From Advenella faeciporci (GTDB lineage Bacteria > Pseudomonadota > Gammaproteobacteria > Burkholderiales > Burkholderiaceae_B): a stretch of 64,000 nt of DNA. Position 1 is the first letter of the stretch, and each line of letters starts with the position of its first letter. The position numbers and the translations under genes are program-made. Positions 46,710 through 58,135 of the stretch are shown here, piece after piece. The notes below the pieces were generated by a model. It searched no databases. It had not been told where the DNA came from and worked only from the letters and a program-made list of their open reading frames with translations. The stretch is taken from positions 21,702 to 85,701 of the forward strand of contig NZ_BMYS01000016.1 in the NCBI RefSeq assembly GCF_014652395.1, in the 5' to 3' direction.

Positions 46710-47906
46710 TTATGCCGACAGTTTCAAGGCAATATGTTTAATCAATTGGCGTGAAGCGGCCAGTTTGGGCAGGGTGGGCAGTTGTTGATGACCGTTTTCC
46801 TCGAAAAGAACCATGGTAGTGGAATCGGCATCCATCACGTCTTGCGCCAGGTTACCAACCAGCAAGGGAATGTTTTTACGTTGTCGTTTGCTTTCGGCGT
46901 ATTCCAGCAGGTTTTCCGTTTCTGCCGCAAAACCTACACACCATGGCCCATTATCAAGTGCGGCAACCGAGGCTAGAATATCCGGGTTGGGCGCAAATTT
47001 CAGGTCCATGCCTGCATTCCCGGTTTTCTTGATTTTGTTCTCCTGGAAGTTGCTAACGTGCCAGTCGGCAACCGCAGCGACCGAGATGAAAATATCGGCC
47101 TCATGGGCGTGTTGCATGACTTGGTCGTACATTTGTTTGGCTGTCGTGACCGATATACGCTGCACATCATAAGGGGCTTCAAGCGCGGTAGGGCCAGAAA
47201 CCAGGATAACCTGTGCACCGGCTTCTCGTGCTGCACGGGCCATGGCATAACCCATTTTGCCAGATGAGCGGTTGGTGATCATGCGTACCGGGTCGATGGG
47301 CTCTGCCGTGGGGCCAGCAGTAATTAGCACGCGTTTGCCATGTAACAGCTTTTCCTGAAAAAACGCAATGGTTTCATTTACGATTTCATGGGGTTCAAGC
47401 ATGCGTCCGCTGCCGGTTTCGCCGCAGGCCTGTGAGCCACTGCCTGGACCCCAAACGGTGGCGTTGTCTTGAAGCAGCTGCTGCAGGTTGCGCTGGGTTG
47501 CCGGATGCGCCCACATTTCCCGGTTCATGGCCGGAACCACGATCAGGGGACAATTGCCTTTGGCCAAACACAGGGTTGAAAGCAGGTCATCGGCCAGGCC
47601 ATGACTGAGTTTTGCAATGAAATCGGCACTGGCCGGTACGATAATGATGGCATCAGCCTGGCGGCTTAAATTGATGTGCGCCATGCTGTTGGCCATACGG
47701 GCGTCCAGTGTCTCGGTATAAACCGGGTTTCCTGACAGGGCCTGAAAGGTGGTGGGCGTTACGAACTGCGTGGCGGCATCAGTCATGACCACGGTAATTG
47801 TGGCACCGTGATCCATGAGCCTGCGGGTAAGTTCTGCCGCCTTATAGCAGGCAATACCACCTGTAATACCCAATACGATGCGTTTGCCGGAAAGGTCTGG
47901 ATTCAT
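46710..47906 (-). CDS. coaBC: Bifunctional phosphopantothenoylcysteine decarboxylase / phosphopantothenate-cysteine ligase
   Basis: A 398-residue fusion that carries out two steps of coenzyme A synthesis. The N-terminal flavoprotein CoaC domain (about 1-190) has [22 protein letters not shown] and the catalytic Cys in [12 protein letters not shown]. The C-terminal CoaB ligase begins near [20 protein letters not shown]. The ATG overlaps the lspA stop by four bases. Confidence 0.97.
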   Translation of the reverse strand: MNPDLSGKRIVLGITGGIACYKAAELTRRLMDHGATITVVMTDAATQFVTPTTFQALSGNPVYTETLDARMANSMAHINLSRQADAIIIVPASADFIAKLSHGLADDLLSTLCLAKGNCPLIVVPAMNREMWAHPATQRNLQQLLQDNATVWGPGSGSQACGETGSGRMLEPHEIVNETIAFFQEKLLHGKRVLITAGPTAEPIDPVRMITNRSSGKMGYAMARAAREAGAQVILVSGPTALEAPYDVQRISVTTAKQMYDQVMQHAHEADIFISVAAVADWHVSNFQENKIKKTGNAGMDLKFAPNPDILASVAALDNGPWCVGFAAETENLLEYAESKRQRKNIPLLVGNLAQDVMDADSTTMVLFEENGHQQLPTLPKLAASRQLIKHIALKLSA

Positions 47907-48415
47907 GCTTGCTCTTGTTTGGTACGACGAATACGAAGGATCTCATCAAGAATGAGGAAGACAGCCCCTATGGTAATACAAATGTCCGCCACATTGAAGG
48001 CTGGAAAATAGACGTTTCCCCAATAAAAAAGAAGAAAATCAATAACATGGCCATAGGCCATGCGATCGATGACATTGCCCAGCGCGCCGGCCATGATAAG
48101 TGTAAGCGAAAAACAGAAAAACGTTTGTGCTTTGTGCTTTTTTAGCAGATGCAGAATAAATCCGGTTGCACCCAGGCCCAGGACCAGGAAGAACCAGCGT
48201 TGCCAGCCGCTGCCATCGGCCAGCAGGCTAAAGGCAGCCCCCTGATTGTAAACCAGAATGAAATCAAAGAAAGGAAGTATGTTCAGCCTTTCCAGATAGT
48301 CAAAATTTTGTTCAAAATACAGTTTGCTGGCCTGGTCCAGGGCGATCAGGAAAAGGGCGCAGGCAACCCATATGCCATAGGCAACGGGTTGTTTGCCGTT
48401 ATGCTGGTCAGGCAT
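47903..48415 (-). CDS. lspA: Lipoprotein signal peptidase
   Basis: A 170-residue inner-membrane aspartyl peptidase that cleaves prolipoproteins. It has four membrane helices; the catalytic aspartates are in [16 protein letters not shown] (about 113-128) and [11 protein letters not shown] (about 140-150). [12 protein letters not shown] is also conserved. The ATG at 48415 lies eight bases inside the end of ileS. A longer frame runs back into ileS and is not the start. Confidence 0.96.
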   Translation of the reverse strand: MPDQHNGKQPVAYGIWVACALFLIALDQASKLYFEQNFDYLERLNILPFFDFILVYNQGAAFSLLADGSGWQRWFFLVLGLGATGFILHLLKKHKAQTFFCFSLTLIMAGALGNVIDRMAYGHVIDFLLFYWGNVYFPAFNVADICITIGAVFLILDEILRIRRTKQEQA

Positions 48416-51269
48416 ATTCACGCGCCTCGCCGTCGCCGTACAGGTTGTCAACGCAGCGTGAGCAAATGCCTGGATGTTCCGGGTGACTGCTGACATCTTT
48501 ACGATAGTGCCAGCAACGCTCACATTTTTCATGCCCCGACGGTGCGATTTCAAAACGGAGTTCTCCGTTTGACGCATGTACGGTTGCGCGCGACACAATG
48601 AAAATGAAGCGCAGATCATCGCCCAGGCTTTGCAGCCAGGCCAGATCCGGTTCGCTTGCATAAATATCCACCTCGGCCTGCAGGGCCGAACCGATCTGGC
48701 CAGCACTTCGCAAGTCTTCAAGCTGTTTATTCAGCTCAGCCCTGATTTCAAGCAGGCGTGACCATTTTACGCTTAATGAATCACTGTCTGCAGGTACTGG
48801 AATATCATGGTATACCTCGGTAAAGATGGTAATGCCATTGGCCAGTTCGGTGTTTTTCAGGGTGGATTCGCGCAGAACCGCCCAGGCTTCTTCAGCCGTA
48901 AACGACAGGATGGGAGCCATTAGTTTAAGCAGGCTGAACGTAATGTGCAGCAGGGCGGTTTGTGCGGAACGACGCGCCAGGCTGTCTTTGCCGCTGGTGT
49001 ATAAACGGTCTTTCAGGGTGTCCAGGTAAAATGCGCCCAGGTCTTCGGAACAGAAAATTTGCAACCTTGCCACGGCAGGGTGAAAGTTGAGTTCCTGGTA
49101 ATGTGCCAGCACCTCGTCTTGCATGGATTTGGTAAGTGCCAGCGCATAGCGGTCGACCTCAAACATGTGCTCAAGGCTGACTTCATCTTTGGACGCGTCA
49201 AAATCATTCAGGTTGCCCAGCAGGAAGCACAGGGTATTGCGAATACGTCGGTAGCTTTCAACCACGCGCTTCAGGATCTGGTCAGAAATGGACAGTTCGC
49301 CTGAGTAGTCGGTGGCAGCGGTCCAGAGACGGATGATTTCAGCACCCAAAGAGTCGGAAACTTTTTGCGGGGCAATCACGTTGCCCACGGATTTACTCAT
49401 TTTCCGGCCTTGCCCATCTACCACAAAACCATGGGTCAGCAAGCCCTTGTAGGGCGGTTGGCCAAACATCATGGAAGACGTTAGCAGGGAAGAGTGGAAC
49501 CAGCCACGGTGCTGGTCTGAGCCTTCAAGATACAAGTCTGCGGGCCAGCGCAGGGTGTCTGCGTGGGAGCCATTGCAAACGTGGTCTTTGCCGCCCATGA
49601 CCGTAAAATGCGTGGTGCCCGAATCAAACCAGACATCCAGGGTGTCACGGTTTTTTTCGTATTGACCGGCTTCTTCACCCAGCAGTTCTTTGGGGTCCAG
49701 CGATTGCCAGGCTTCAATGCCTTCTTTTTCAACCCGTTGGGCAACCTGTTCCAGCAACTCAACACTGCGTGGATGGAGTTCGCCGGTTTCCTTATGTACG
49801 AAGAAAGCCATGGGAACGCCCCACTGGCGCTGACGTGACAAGGTCCAGTCGGGACGGTTGGCAATCATGGCGTGCAGGCGTGCACGGCCCCAGGCCGGAT
49901 AAAAACTGGTGGCTTCAACGCCAGCCAGGGCTTTTTCACGCAGGGTGGCAGAGCCATCGTTGGGCTGGCGGTCCATGCCGGCAAACCATTGGCTGGTAGC
50001 GCGGTAAATAACCGGCGTTTTATGGCGCCAGCAATGCATGTAACTGTGTTTCAGGGGCTCGACTTTAATCAGTGTGCCAGCCTGTTTCATGGTTTCCACG
50101 ATTTTGGGGTTGGCGTCCCAAATGGAGAGGCCGCCAAACAGGGGCAGGCTGCTGGCATATTTGCCGTCGGCCATGACAGGGCTGATGATGGCGTCGTCTT
50201 TAACGCCATTGGCTTTGCATGAGTTGAAGTCATCAATACCATAAGCAGGGGCCGAATGAACAATACCGGTACCGGCATCAACGGTAACGTAGTCGCCCAG
50301 ATAGATGGGAGACAGGCGGTCATAACCGGCATCTGCCTGGTACAGCGGGTGGTGGAAAGCGATGTGGTCAAGCGCAGCACCCGCACAGCTGGCTTCAATG
50401 GTGCCTTCCAGTTCCCATGCCTGAAGGCAGGCTTCTACGCGGTCTGTGGCCAGCAACAGCAACGGGCCTGTGGGCAGGGATGGGGTAACACGCACGAGCG
50501 AGTATTCCAGCTCGGGATGAATGTTAAGCGCCATGTTGGACGGAATGGTCCAGGGAGTGGTGGTCCAGATGACCACGGCGCCATCATCGATACGGTCAAG
50601 ATTGAAGGCTTTGGCCAATTTGTCTTTTTCAGCAAACGGGAAGGCGACATCAATCGCGGGGTCTTTGCGATCCTGGTATTCAACCTCGGCTTCTGCCAGG
50701 GCGGAACCGCAGTCAAAACACCAGTTAACCGGTTTGAGTCCACGGAAAATATATCCTTTGTCCAGAATATCGGCCAGGGCACGGATTTCATTGGCCTCGT
50801 TGGCAAAATTCATGGTTAGATAGGGGTTGTCCCACTCACCCAGTACCCCCAGTCGTTTGAAGTCTTTACGCTGGCGGTCTATTTGCTCGTACGCATAGGC
50901 ACGGGCTTTTGACTGCACTTCAGCCACAGGCAAGTGTTTGCCGAATTTTTTCTCGATCTGGATCTCGATGGGCATGCCGTGACAGTCCCAGCCCGGTACA
51001 TAAGGGGCATCAAAGCCAGCCATGTTGCGGCTTTTAAGGATGATGTCCTTGAGGATTTTATTAACTGCGTGACCAATGTGAATGTCACCGTTTGCATACG
51101 GAGGGCCATCATGCAAAATAAACGTTGGCCGCCCTTTGCTGGCTTTGCGGATGGCTTCGTAAACTTTATTTTCTTCCCATTGTTTAACCCATTCAGGTTC
51201 GCGTTTAGGCAGGTTTCCACGCATAGGGAAAGATGTTTCGGGCAAATTTAAAGTGTTTTTATAGTCCAT
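48408..51269 (-). CDS. ileS: Isoleucyl-tRNA synthetase
   Basis: A 953-residue class I synthetase. The HIGH motif is in [14 protein letters not shown] (about 60-73), the large editing insertion (CP1) runs from about 180 to 400, the KMSKS motif is [10 protein letters not shown] (about 620), and a C-terminal zinc site is formed by [10 protein letters not shown] and CSRCVDNL. The start [20 protein letters not shown] is typical; its ATG at 51269 overlaps the ribF stop by 11 bases. Confidence 0.97.
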   Translation of the reverse strand: MDYKNTLNLPETSFPMRGNLPKREPEWVKQWEENKVYEAIRKASKGRPTFILHDGPPYANGDIHIGHAVNKILKDIILKSRNMAGFDAPYVPGWDCHGMPIEIQIEKKFGKHLPVAEVQSKARAYAYEQIDRQRKDFKRLGVLGEWDNPYLTMNFANEANEIRALADILDKGYIFRGLKPVNWCFDCGSALAEAEVEYQDRKDPAIDVAFPFAEKDKLAKAFNLDRIDDGAVVIWTTTPWTIPSNMALNIHPELEYSLVRVTPSLPTGPLLLLATDRVEACLQAWELEGTIEASCAGAALDHIAFHHPLYQADAGYDRLSPIYLGDYVTVDAGTGIVHSAPAYGIDDFNSCKANGVKDDAIISPVMADGKYASSLPLFGGLSIWDANPKIVETMKQAGTLIKVEPLKHSYMHCWRHKTPVIYRATSQWFAGMDRQPNDGSATLREKALAGVEATSFYPAWGRARLHAMIANRPDWTLSRQRQWGVPMAFFVHKETGELHPRSVELLEQVAQRVEKEGIEAWQSLDPKELLGEEAGQYEKNRDTLDVWFDSGTTHFTVMGGKDHVCNGSHADTLRWPADLYLEGSDQHRGWFHSSLLTSSMMFGQPPYKGLLTHGFVVDGQGRKMSKSVGNVIAPQKVSDSLGAEIIRLWTAATDYSGELSISDQILKRVVESYRRIRNTLCFLLGNLNDFDASKDEVSLEHMFEVDRYALALTKSMQDEVLAHYQELNFHPAVARLQIFCSEDLGAFYLDTLKDRLYTSGKDSLARRSAQTALLHITFSLLKLMAPILSFTAEEAWAVLRESTLKNTELANGITIFTEVYHDIPVPADSDSLSVKWSRLLEIRAELNKQLEDLRSAGQIGSALQAEVDIYASEPDLAWLQSLGDDLRFIFIVSRATVHASNGELRFEIAPSGHEKCERCWHYRKDVSSHPEHPGICSRCVDNLYGDGEAREYA

Positions 51270-52224
51270 GGACAGCAAAATAGTTACGAGCGATGCGCTC
51301 ATCGTTGCGGATGGCATCGATCATTGTGGGTAAATTGGGAAATTTTTCTTCATCCCGCACATAGTGCAGGAATGCGACAGTAATAAGTTTACCGTATGCA
51401 GATACGGTTTTATCCAGAATATGTACTTCGAGCAATACTTTGCCATCGGATTCTACGGTGGGGCGCACACCCAGGCTGGCAATGCCCGGGAGCATTTGCC
51501 CGTCAAGGCCCTTGACCGCAACCACATAAATACCCGAGCGCAAGGCACATCTTGGCATGGCGCGGATATTCAAGGTTGGGTAGCCAATAGTCCGGCCCAG
51601 TTTTTTTCCGTGAATGACATGGCCACTGATTTCGTAGGGGCGCCCAAGATAGCTGCTGGCGCGGTCAAGATTGCCAAAGGCAAGCACATTACGCAGCTCG
51701 GTGCTTGAATAGCGCTGGTTTTGCTCATCCAGCACATCTTCAAGCGTTTCCACCTCGAAACCGAAGTGTGAAGAAGCATCGCGTAAAAGGGCAATATCGC
51801 CACTGCGTTTTTTGCCAAAACGAAAATCAACCCCAACATAAAGCCATTGGGTCCTTAGCCGGTGCACCAGAATGTCTTCAATGAATTGTTCGGCCCCAAG
51901 TGTGGCGAATTGTTGGTTGAAGCGATTCAGGAAAACCTGTTCTATGCCGGCATTGGCCAGGGCGCAGACTTTATCTCGCAGCGATGAAATACGGGTTGGC
52001 GCCAGTTCGGGGCGTTGCTCAAGAAAGGCAAAGTATTCCCTGGGGTGTGGTAAAAATGTCATGACCGATGGGACCAGGTTTTTTTCGCTGGCTACCTGGA
52101 CGACGCGCTCAAGCAGACGCTGGTGCCCCAAATGGACACCATCGAAGTTGCCGATGGTTAATGCGCTTTCCCGTTGTTGGGAAGCGGGGAAAGCATTACG
52201 ATAAAGATTAATAGTATTTTTCAC
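51259..52224 (-). CDS. ribF: Bifunctional riboflavin kinase / FAD synthetase
   Basis: A 321-residue enzyme that makes FMN and FAD. The N-terminal adenylyltransferase has [19 protein letters not shown] (about 23-41), [10 protein letters not shown] and [15 protein letters not shown]. The C-terminal kinase domain (about 185-310) has [24 protein letters not shown]. It is the first gene of the ribF-ileS-lspA-coaBC run, divergent from purN across 47 bases. Confidence 0.96.
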   Translation of the reverse strand: MKNTINLYRNAFPASQQRESALTIGNFDGVHLGHQRLLERVVQVASEKNLVPSVMTFLPHPREYFAFLEQRPELAPTRISSLRDKVCALANAGIEQVFLNRFNQQFATLGAEQFIEDILVHRLRTQWLYVGVDFRFGKKRSGDIALLRDASSHFGFEVETLEDVLDEQNQRYSSTELRNVLAFGNLDRASSYLGRPYEISGHVIHGKKLGRTIGYPTLNIRAMPRCALRSGIYVVAVKGLDGQMLPGIASLGVRPTVESDGKVLLEVHILDKTVSAYGKLITVAFLHYVRDEEKFPNLPTMIDAIRNDERIARNYFAVHGL

Positions 52225-52271
52225 GAATAACAGTTTACAATTTTACGCTTCATTAAGAAGGAAGTTATGCT

Positions 52272-52934
52272 GTGACTGTTGTAAATCAATCACCCAAACG
52301 TTTTGTTTTGCTGATTTCGGGCCGTGGTTCGAATATGCAGGCCATTGTCAAAATGGCCAAAAACCGGCCTGGCATCCATGTGGCGGCGGTTATTTCCCAC
52401 TCAAGGAACAGCAAAGGTCTTGAATGGGCCAAAGAGCAGGGTATAACTGTACACGAAATCCTGAACAAGGATTATGATTCGCGCGAATCATTCGATCAAG
52501 CCCTGCAGGCAATTATTGATACCCATCAGCCTGATTATGTCTTGCTGGCCGGCTTCATGCGTATTCTGACCGAAAAATTCGTGCGTCATTACCACGGGCG
52601 GCTTATTAATATTCATCCTTCCCTGTTGCCATCCTTTCCCGGACTGGACACGCACCAGCAGGCGCTGGACGCAGGCGTACTGCTGCATGGCTGCACCATT
52701 CATTTTGTAACACCGGTGTTGGATCATGGCCCCATTATTGCGCAGGCGGCCGTGCCCGTTCTTAAAACCGATACGGCCGATGAACTGGCGCAACGGGTGC
52801 TGGGCATAGAACACATAATGTTTCCGTCCGTAGTGGGTTATTTGGCAGAAGATATTGTAAAACTGGGCGATAATGGCAAAGTTATTTATAAACGTGAAGT
52901 GCCATCACTGTTCATGTTTTCAGAAAAAGGATAA
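52272..52934 (+). CDS. purN: Phosphoribosylglycinamide formyltransferase
   Basis: A 220-residue GAR transformylase of purine synthesis. The phosphate-binding LISGRGSNMQAIV (about 15-27), the catalytic Asn-His in LINIHPSLLPSFPGL (about 111-125), and HFVTPVLDHGPII with the catalytic Asp (about 141-153) are intact. The start is GTG at 52272 after AAGGAAG; a nearby ATG is out of frame and closes at once. It is 5 bases before the methyltransferase gene. Confidence 0.96.
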   Translation: MTVVNQSPKRFVLLISGRGSNMQAIVKMAKNRPGIHVAAVISHSRNSKGLEWAKEQGITVHEILNKDYDSRESFDQALQAIIDTHQPDYVLLAGFMRILTEKFVRHYHGRLINIHPSLLPSFPGLDTHQQALDAGVLLHGCTIHFVTPVLDHGPIIAQAAVPVLKTDTADELAQRVLGIEHIMFPSVVGYLAEDIVKLGDNGKVIYKREVPSLFMFSEKG

Positions 52935-52939
52935 TTAAA

Positions 52940-54337
52940 ATGGGATCAAGTGCCACCTCACGCAACCGGCAGGGTTCTGCCGGCAGAAGAAAAGGCCCTG
53001 AAAAACCGGTTGTTAAAGCGCCGGTTTATGCCATACGCATAGAACAGGTTAAAACCGTTTTTGCAGAAGTGCAAAAATGGAAATTTCCGGCAGATTCGGT
53101 ATTGTCTGCATGGTTTCGCATGAATAAGTCGCTGGGCAGTCGTGACCGTGCCGAAGTGGCCGAGGCTGTGTTTGATATTCTGCGTAACCTGCGCAGATAC
53201 CGGCAATTTGCCGAAAGTGGTGTAGGCTCATCATTGCAGCGCCTGGCCATTCTGGGTTTGTCTTCAACCCTGGGACACGACGCGATCCGGGCTGTGCTTT
53301 CCGATGAGGAAAATGCCTGGCTTGAGCATTTGCAAACCATTGACCTGAATGCATTGTCACCCGCTGTGCGGGGTAGTCTGCCCGATTGGTTGTACGAGCA
53401 TTTCAGCAAGCTCGACAATGCAGACTCCCTGATCGCTGCGCTGAACGAAAAAGCGCCACTGGATTTGCGCGTTAACAGTTTTAAAACCGATCGTGACACT
53501 GTTTTGGCCGCTTTCAAGGATTCTCCGGCAGAGCAGTTCGAGCCACAACCCACGCCGTATTCGCCGTGGGGGATACGCCTGAATGGCAAGCCGGCGATTA
53601 ACCGCTGGCCTTTGTTTGAAAACGGCTCTTTGGAAGTTCAGGATGAGGGCAGCCAAATACTTGGCATGCTGGTGAGCCCGCGCCGTGGTGAGATGGTGAT
53701 TGATTTTTGTGCCGGGGCGGGGGGTAAAACCCTGTTGTTGGGTGCACTTATGCGTTCAACCGGTCGGCTTTACGCTTTTGACGTGTCTGCAGCCCGTTTG
53801 GCAAAAGCCAAGCCGCGGGTTGCCCGCAGCGGTCTTTCCAACGTGACGCCTGTGGTGATTGCCAATGAAAATGATGCCCGTGTGAAGCGTTTGGCCGGCA
53901 AAGCACACCGCGTGCTGGTAGATGCGCCTTGTACTGGCATGGGCACCTTGCGTCGCAACCCCGATCTTAAATGGCGCCAAGCGCCCAAGGATGTGGCCGA
54001 GCTGGCTGCCCTGCAGGCCAGTATTCTGGCCAGTGCCTCACGCTGTGTCGCCCCTGGGGGGCGCCTGGTTTATTCAACCTGCAGTGTTCTGCCTGAAGAA
54101 AACGAACAACAGGTTGAGCGTTTTCTGCAAAACCATCCAGACTTCACCTTGCTGCATGTGAACCAGGTGTTGGGTGACCGTTGCCCTAATCTGGTCATGG
54201 AGAATGAATACCTTCGCTTGCGTCCGGATGTTCACGGTACAGACGGCTTTTTTGCTGCAGTGCTGGAGCGCCGTAAAAAAGAGGAAGTTTCAGGCCCGGT
54301 CGAAGGCATGCCGGCAAACGACAACCGGTCATCGTAA
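52940..54337 (+). CDS. RsmB/NOP-family class I SAM-dependent RNA m5C methyltransferase
   Basis: A 465-residue protein. A basic N-terminus precedes a helical NusB-like region (about 30-160), an RNA-binding stretch with LDLRVNSFKTDRD, and the methyltransferase fold with VIDFCAGAGGKTLLLGALM (about 252-270). The two catalytic cysteine motifs are VDAPCTGMGTLRRNPD (about 330) and YSTCSVLPEEN (about 380). It probably methylates rRNA or tRNA cytosines. Being next to purN rather than fmt, it may be a paralogue of RsmB, so I give no symbol. Confidence 0.9.
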   Translation: MGSSATSRNRQGSAGRRKGPEKPVVKAPVYAIRIEQVKTVFAEVQKWKFPADSVLSAWFRMNKSLGSRDRAEVAEAVFDILRNLRRYRQFAESGVGSSLQRLAILGLSSTLGHDAIRAVLSDEENAWLEHLQTIDLNALSPAVRGSLPDWLYEHFSKLDNADSLIAALNEKAPLDLRVNSFKTDRDTVLAAFKDSPAEQFEPQPTPYSPWGIRLNGKPAINRWPLFENGSLEVQDEGSQILGMLVSPRRGEMVIDFCAGAGGKTLLLGALMRSTGRLYAFDVSAARLAKAKPRVARSGLSNVTPVVIANENDARVKRLAGKAHRVLVDAPCTGMGTLRRNPDLKWRQAPKDVAELAALQASILASASRCVAPGGRLVYSTCSVLPEENEQQVERFLQNHPDFTLLHVNQVLGDRCPNLVMENEYLRLRPDVHGTDGFFAAVLERRKKEEVSGPVEGMPANDNRSS

Positions 54338-54346
54338 ATCATTCAG

Positions 54347-54387
54347 AATGGCGGGTTGTTCATTTTTCAGGATGAAAACCGGCCATT
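54347..54387 (+). terminator. Weak hairpin after the methyltransferase gene
   Basis: AATGGCGGGTT (54347-54357) and AACCGGCCATT (54377-54387) form an 11-bp stem with one mismatch, followed by TGTTTTG. It is a plausible weak terminator ahead of the desaturase, whose 220-base leader follows. Confidence 0.4.
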
Positions 54388-54611
54388 TGTTTTGCGTTGC
54401 ATATCTAAACATGCAATAATAATTCATTAATCAAATCAATCTGTTATTAAGTAACTTAATGCTTTTGACAGGTTTTTTGGATTTATATTGTTTTCAGCAA
54501 GATGGTAATCTGTTGAAGCAAGTAAACAGGGTTGGAAAAGAACTTTATTTCTGCTTTTCATTCCAATCCTGAATACTTAAACAAACGTTTTTAGGAGACC
54601 TGATAAGGTTT

Positions 54612-55817
54612 ATGGATAGCATTCTGAATTTTCTGGCGGGCGGCTTGTTGCAACTGTCCTGGTGGCAACTTGTTCTTGTGACACTGGTTCTTACTCATAT
54701 CACCATTGTTGGGGTAACAATCTTCCTGCATCGCAGCCAAACTCATCGTGGTCTTGATCTTCACCCCATTGCCGCCCATTTTTTTCGCATGTGGTTATGG
54801 CTTACCACCGGTATGGTTACCAAGGAATGGGTTGCCATTCATCGCAAACACCATGCCAAATGTGAAAAAGAAGGTGATCCGCATTCACCCATTGTGTATG
54901 GCATAGAAAAAGTCTTGTGGAAAGGGGCGGAGCTGTATCGTGAAGAGTCTGCCAATGAGGAAACGCTTAAACGTTATGGTCACGGAACTCCCGATGACTG
55001 GCTGGAGCGTAATCTCTATACCCGCCATTCCGGCCTGGGTATTATTTTGACCCTGATTGTAGACGTGCTGCTGTTTGGTGCTGCCGGTTTAACGGTCTGG
55101 GCCGTGCAAATGGCCTGGATCCCGTTCTGGGCGGCTGGTGTGGTAAACGGTTTGGGGCATTATATTGGTTATCGTAATTTTTCCAGCCCTGACAGCAGTA
55201 CAAACCTGTTCCCGATTGGGATTATTATCGGGGGCGAGGAGTTGCACAACAACCACCATGCTTATGGCACATCAGCCAAATTTTCCAGCAAGTGGTACGA
55301 GTTTGATATTGGCTGGCTGTATATCAAGCTAATGGGGTACGTTGGTTTGGCGAAGGTGCGTAAAGTCGCGCCCAAGTTAAAACTTGAACATAACTCCGCT
55401 CAGGTAACGGAAAAGACCCTGCAGGGTGTTATTACCCATCGTTATGAAATCATGACCCGCTATGCCGATTTGTTAAAACAGGCAGCCCAGGCAGAAATTG
55501 AACGCCTTAAAGGTGTCAAGGACAATCTCAGCATTCAACAGGCTGCGTTGCTGAAATCGGTTGCCGATCGCATTACCCAGGCAGAACAGTCCCTGAAGCC
55601 AACCGAGAAACAAGAGCTTGAGCACGCGCTGTCCCAGAACAAAGTCCTGGCTACCCTGGTTAACATGCGTGATGACCTTACCCGTGTTTGGGCAAGCTCT
55701 ACGGCCAGCAGTGAACAATTGTTGCAAGACTTGCAGGCCTGGTGCCAGCAGGCTCAGCAAAGTGGCATACACAGTCTTGAGCAATTTGCATTGCGCCTGC
55801 GACGTTACGCGGCATGA
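54612..55817 (+). CDS. Acyl-CoA (delta-9 type) fatty acid desaturase
   Basis: A 401-residue membrane di-iron desaturase. The three histidine boxes are HRSQTHR (about 39-45), HRKHH (about 76-80) and HNNHH (about 217-221). About four membrane helices lie between 10 and 200. The last 140 residues form a soluble, helical, Gln/Ala/Leu-rich tail not needed for the di-iron site. It introduces a double bond into saturated acyl chains, adjusting membrane fluidity. The stop overlaps the uvrD ATG (ATGA), so a helicase is translated from the same message. Confidence 0.93.
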   Translation: MDSILNFLAGGLLQLSWWQLVLVTLVLTHITIVGVTIFLHRSQTHRGLDLHPIAAHFFRMWLWLTTGMVTKEWVAIHRKHHAKCEKEGDPHSPIVYGIEKVLWKGAELYREESANEETLKRYGHGTPDDWLERNLYTRHSGLGIILTLIVDVLLFGAAGLTVWAVQMAWIPFWAAGVVNGLGHYIGYRNFSSPDSSTNLFPIGIIIGGEELHNNHHAYGTSAKFSSKWYEFDIGWLYIKLMGYVGLAKVRKVAPKLKLEHNSAQVTEKTLQGVITHRYEIMTRYADLLKQAAQAEIERLKGVKDNLSIQQAALLKSVADRITQAEQSLKPTEKQELEHALSQNKVLATLVNMRDDLTRVWASSTASSEQLLQDLQAWCQQAQQSGIHSLEQFALRLRRYAA

Positions 55818-58081
55818 TCGATCAGCTCAACCCCGAACAGCGTACTGCGGTAACTTCATCAGCGCAGTACGCGCTGGTGCTGGCCGGAGCCGGAAGCGGT
55901 AAAACCAAGGTTCTTACCACGCGTATGGCCTGGCTTATTCAAACGGGTCAGGTTTCACCGTATGGTTTGCTGGCGGTAACCTTTACCAATAAAGCGGCCA
56001 AAGAAATGCTTGCCCGTTTAACGGGTATGTTGCCGATTGATGCCCGTGGCATGTGGATTGGCACTTTTCACGGGCTTTGCAATCGTCTTTTGCGGGCCCA
56101 TTACCGTGACGCGGGCCTGCCCCAGGGTTTTCAAATCCTTGATACGGCAGATCAGCTGTCGGCCATCAAGCGGCTTATAAAAACCGCCAACATTGATGAT
56201 GAAAAGTTTCCGGCCAAAGATGTCCAGCGTTTCATTAACGGCGCCAAAGAAAAAGGCGAGCGTCCTGAAACCATGGAAGTCTGGGACGCGCATCGCCAGC
56301 GGATGGTGGATATTTACCAGCTGTATCAGGAACAATGTCAGCGTGAGGGTGTTGTTGATTTTGCGGAACTGCTGTTGCGTGCCTACGAATTGCTAAGCAG
56401 AAACGCGCTGGTTCGCGAGCATTACCAGCGTCGCTTCAGGCATATTCTGGTAGATGAATTCCAGGATACCAATGACTTGCAGTACAAATGGCTGTGTCTG
56501 CTGGCCGGTCAGGATGCCTGCCTGTTTGCCGTCGGTGATGACGACCAGTCCATTTATGCGTTTCGTGGTGCCAATGTAGGCAATATGGCAGCCTTTGAGC
56601 GTGATTACGCCAAGGGCAACATTGTTCGCCTGGAGCAAAACTATCGTTCTTATGGCAATATCCTTGATGCGGCCAATGCTCTTATCGAGCATAATAATGA
56701 CCGAATGGGTAAAAACCTGTGGACCGATCGCGGTGCCGGTGAACCCTTGCGTATCATAGAGCAACCCACCGACTTGCAAGAATCGCAATGGCTGATGGAA
56801 GAGATTAAGGCGCTACTTAACGATGGGCGTGCAAGGCGTGATATCGCCATCCTGTATCGCAGCAATGCACAGTCACGCACCATAGAACATGCCCTGTTTT
56901 CAGCCCGGATTCCCTATAAGGTTTATGGTGGCCTGCGCTTTTTTGAGCGTCAGGAAATCAAGCATGTACTGGCCTATCTGCGTCTGGTTTCCAATTTGGG
57001 TGATGATACCTCTTTCATGCGGGTGGTTAACTTTCCCACGCGGGGAATTGGTGCCCGAACCCTTGAGAACCTGACTGATGCATCGCGTCAAATTGGTTGC
57101 AGCATGGCACATGCAATTGGTGCGGTTTCAGGAAAGGGGGGAAGCAATCTTGCTTCGTTTGTGCAGCTTATAAAGCAAATGGCAGAAGTGGCGCAAACGG
57201 TTACCTTGCCCGAACTGGTACAGCATGTTATTGAAATCTCTGGCTTAAAACAGTATTACGAACAAGAGCGTGAGGGCGCGGAGCGCCTGGAAAACTTAAG
57301 TGAGCTGGTTAATGCGGCAACCGTGTTTGCTCTTGAAGAAAACTTTGAGGGTATGCCAGCTGGCAAGGCGGTAGAACCTCCTGTTCCCGTTGATCCGGAT
57401 ATCATGTTCCAGGAAGCCATTTCTCCGCTGGCTGCGTTTTTGTCTCATGCTTCACTGGAAGCGGGCGATAATCAGGCCAAAGCCGGAGAGGATGCCATTC
57501 AGCTTATGACAATTCATGCCGCCAAAGGCCTTGAATTTGATGTGGTGTTTATTACCGGCGTCGAAGAAGGCCTGTTTCCTCATGAAAACAGCCTGATGGC
57601 TGATGGTGGTCTTGAGGAAGAACGTCGTCTTATGTATGTGGCCATCACCCGTGCCCGGGAGCGTCTGTATATCAGCATGGCACAAAGCCGTATGCTGCAT
57701 GGACAAACCCGGTACTCCATTCGCTCGCGCTTTCTGGATGAGCTCCCTGAGGCCTGTATTAAATGGTTGACGCCCAAGGTTGCCACCTACGGTGCAAGCC
57801 AGAATGGCTGGGGAAGCGGGCAATCCCGTCAGCGCGATGCTTTTGCTCGTCAGGAAAGCGGAAACCTGTCACCACGTGTGCCGCGTACTGTAAGCAGTGG
57901 GGTGCAAGTTGGGTTGCAGCAATTCAAAGTTGGCCAAGGTGTGCGTCATGCCAGGTTTGGTGATGGAACCATTATTAATTTAAGTGGTCAAGGTAACGAT
58001 GCCCAGGCACAAATCATTTTTCAGAATGCAGGTGCCAAAACCCTTGCATTGGGTATTGCCAAGCTGGAAATTATTGCCTGA
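55814..58081 (+). CDS. uvrD: UvrD/Rep-family DNA helicase II
   Basis: A 755-residue SF1A helicase used in nucleotide-excision and mismatch repair. Motifs in order: Q-motif LNPEQRTAV, I LAGAGSGKTKVL (about 21-32), II LVDEFQDTND, III VGDDDQSIYAFRG, IV region ILYRSNAQSR, V TIHAAKGLEFDVVF and VI YVAITRARERLY. The C-terminal Tudor-like segment ends GVRHARFGDGTIINL. Its ATG overlaps the desaturase stop. Confidence 0.96.
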   Translation: MIDQLNPEQRTAVTSSAQYALVLAGAGSGKTKVLTTRMAWLIQTGQVSPYGLLAVTFTNKAAKEMLARLTGMLPIDARGMWIGTFHGLCNRLLRAHYRDAGLPQGFQILDTADQLSAIKRLIKTANIDDEKFPAKDVQRFINGAKEKGERPETMEVWDAHRQRMVDIYQLYQEQCQREGVVDFAELLLRAYELLSRNALVREHYQRRFRHILVDEFQDTNDLQYKWLCLLAGQDACLFAVGDDDQSIYAFRGANVGNMAAFERDYAKGNIVRLEQNYRSYGNILDAANALIEHNNDRMGKNLWTDRGAGEPLRIIEQPTDLQESQWLMEEIKALLNDGRARRDIAILYRSNAQSRTIEHALFSARIPYKVYGGLRFFERQEIKHVLAYLRLVSNLGDDTSFMRVVNFPTRGIGARTLENLTDASRQIGCSMAHAIGAVSGKGGSNLASFVQLIKQMAEVAQTVTLPELVQHVIEISGLKQYYEQEREGAERLENLSELVNAATVFALEENFEGMPAGKAVEPPVPVDPDIMFQEAISPLAAFLSHASLEAGDNQAKAGEDAIQLMTIHAAKGLEFDVVFITGVEEGLFPHENSLMADGGLEEERRLMYVAITRARERLYISMAQSRMLHGQTRYSIRSRFLDELPEACIKWLTPKVATYGASQNGWGSGQSRQRDAFARQESGNLSPRVPRTVSSGVQVGLQQFKVGQGVRHARFGDGTIINLSGQGNDAQAQIIFQNAGAKTLALGIAKLEIIA

Positions 58082-58098
58082 TCTGTATGCCAATTCAA

Positions 58099-58117
58099 GG
58101 GGGCTTTAAGAGCCCCC
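58099..58117 (+). terminator. GC-rich hairpin after uvrD
   Basis: GGGGGCT (58099-58105), TTAAG, AGCCCCC (58111-58117). There is no T-run behind it, so it is more likely a 3' stabilising hairpin than a complete terminator; it lies 18 bases before the lipoprotein ATG. Confidence 0.5.
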
Positions 58118-58135
58118 AATGAAATGAGGTGGAAA

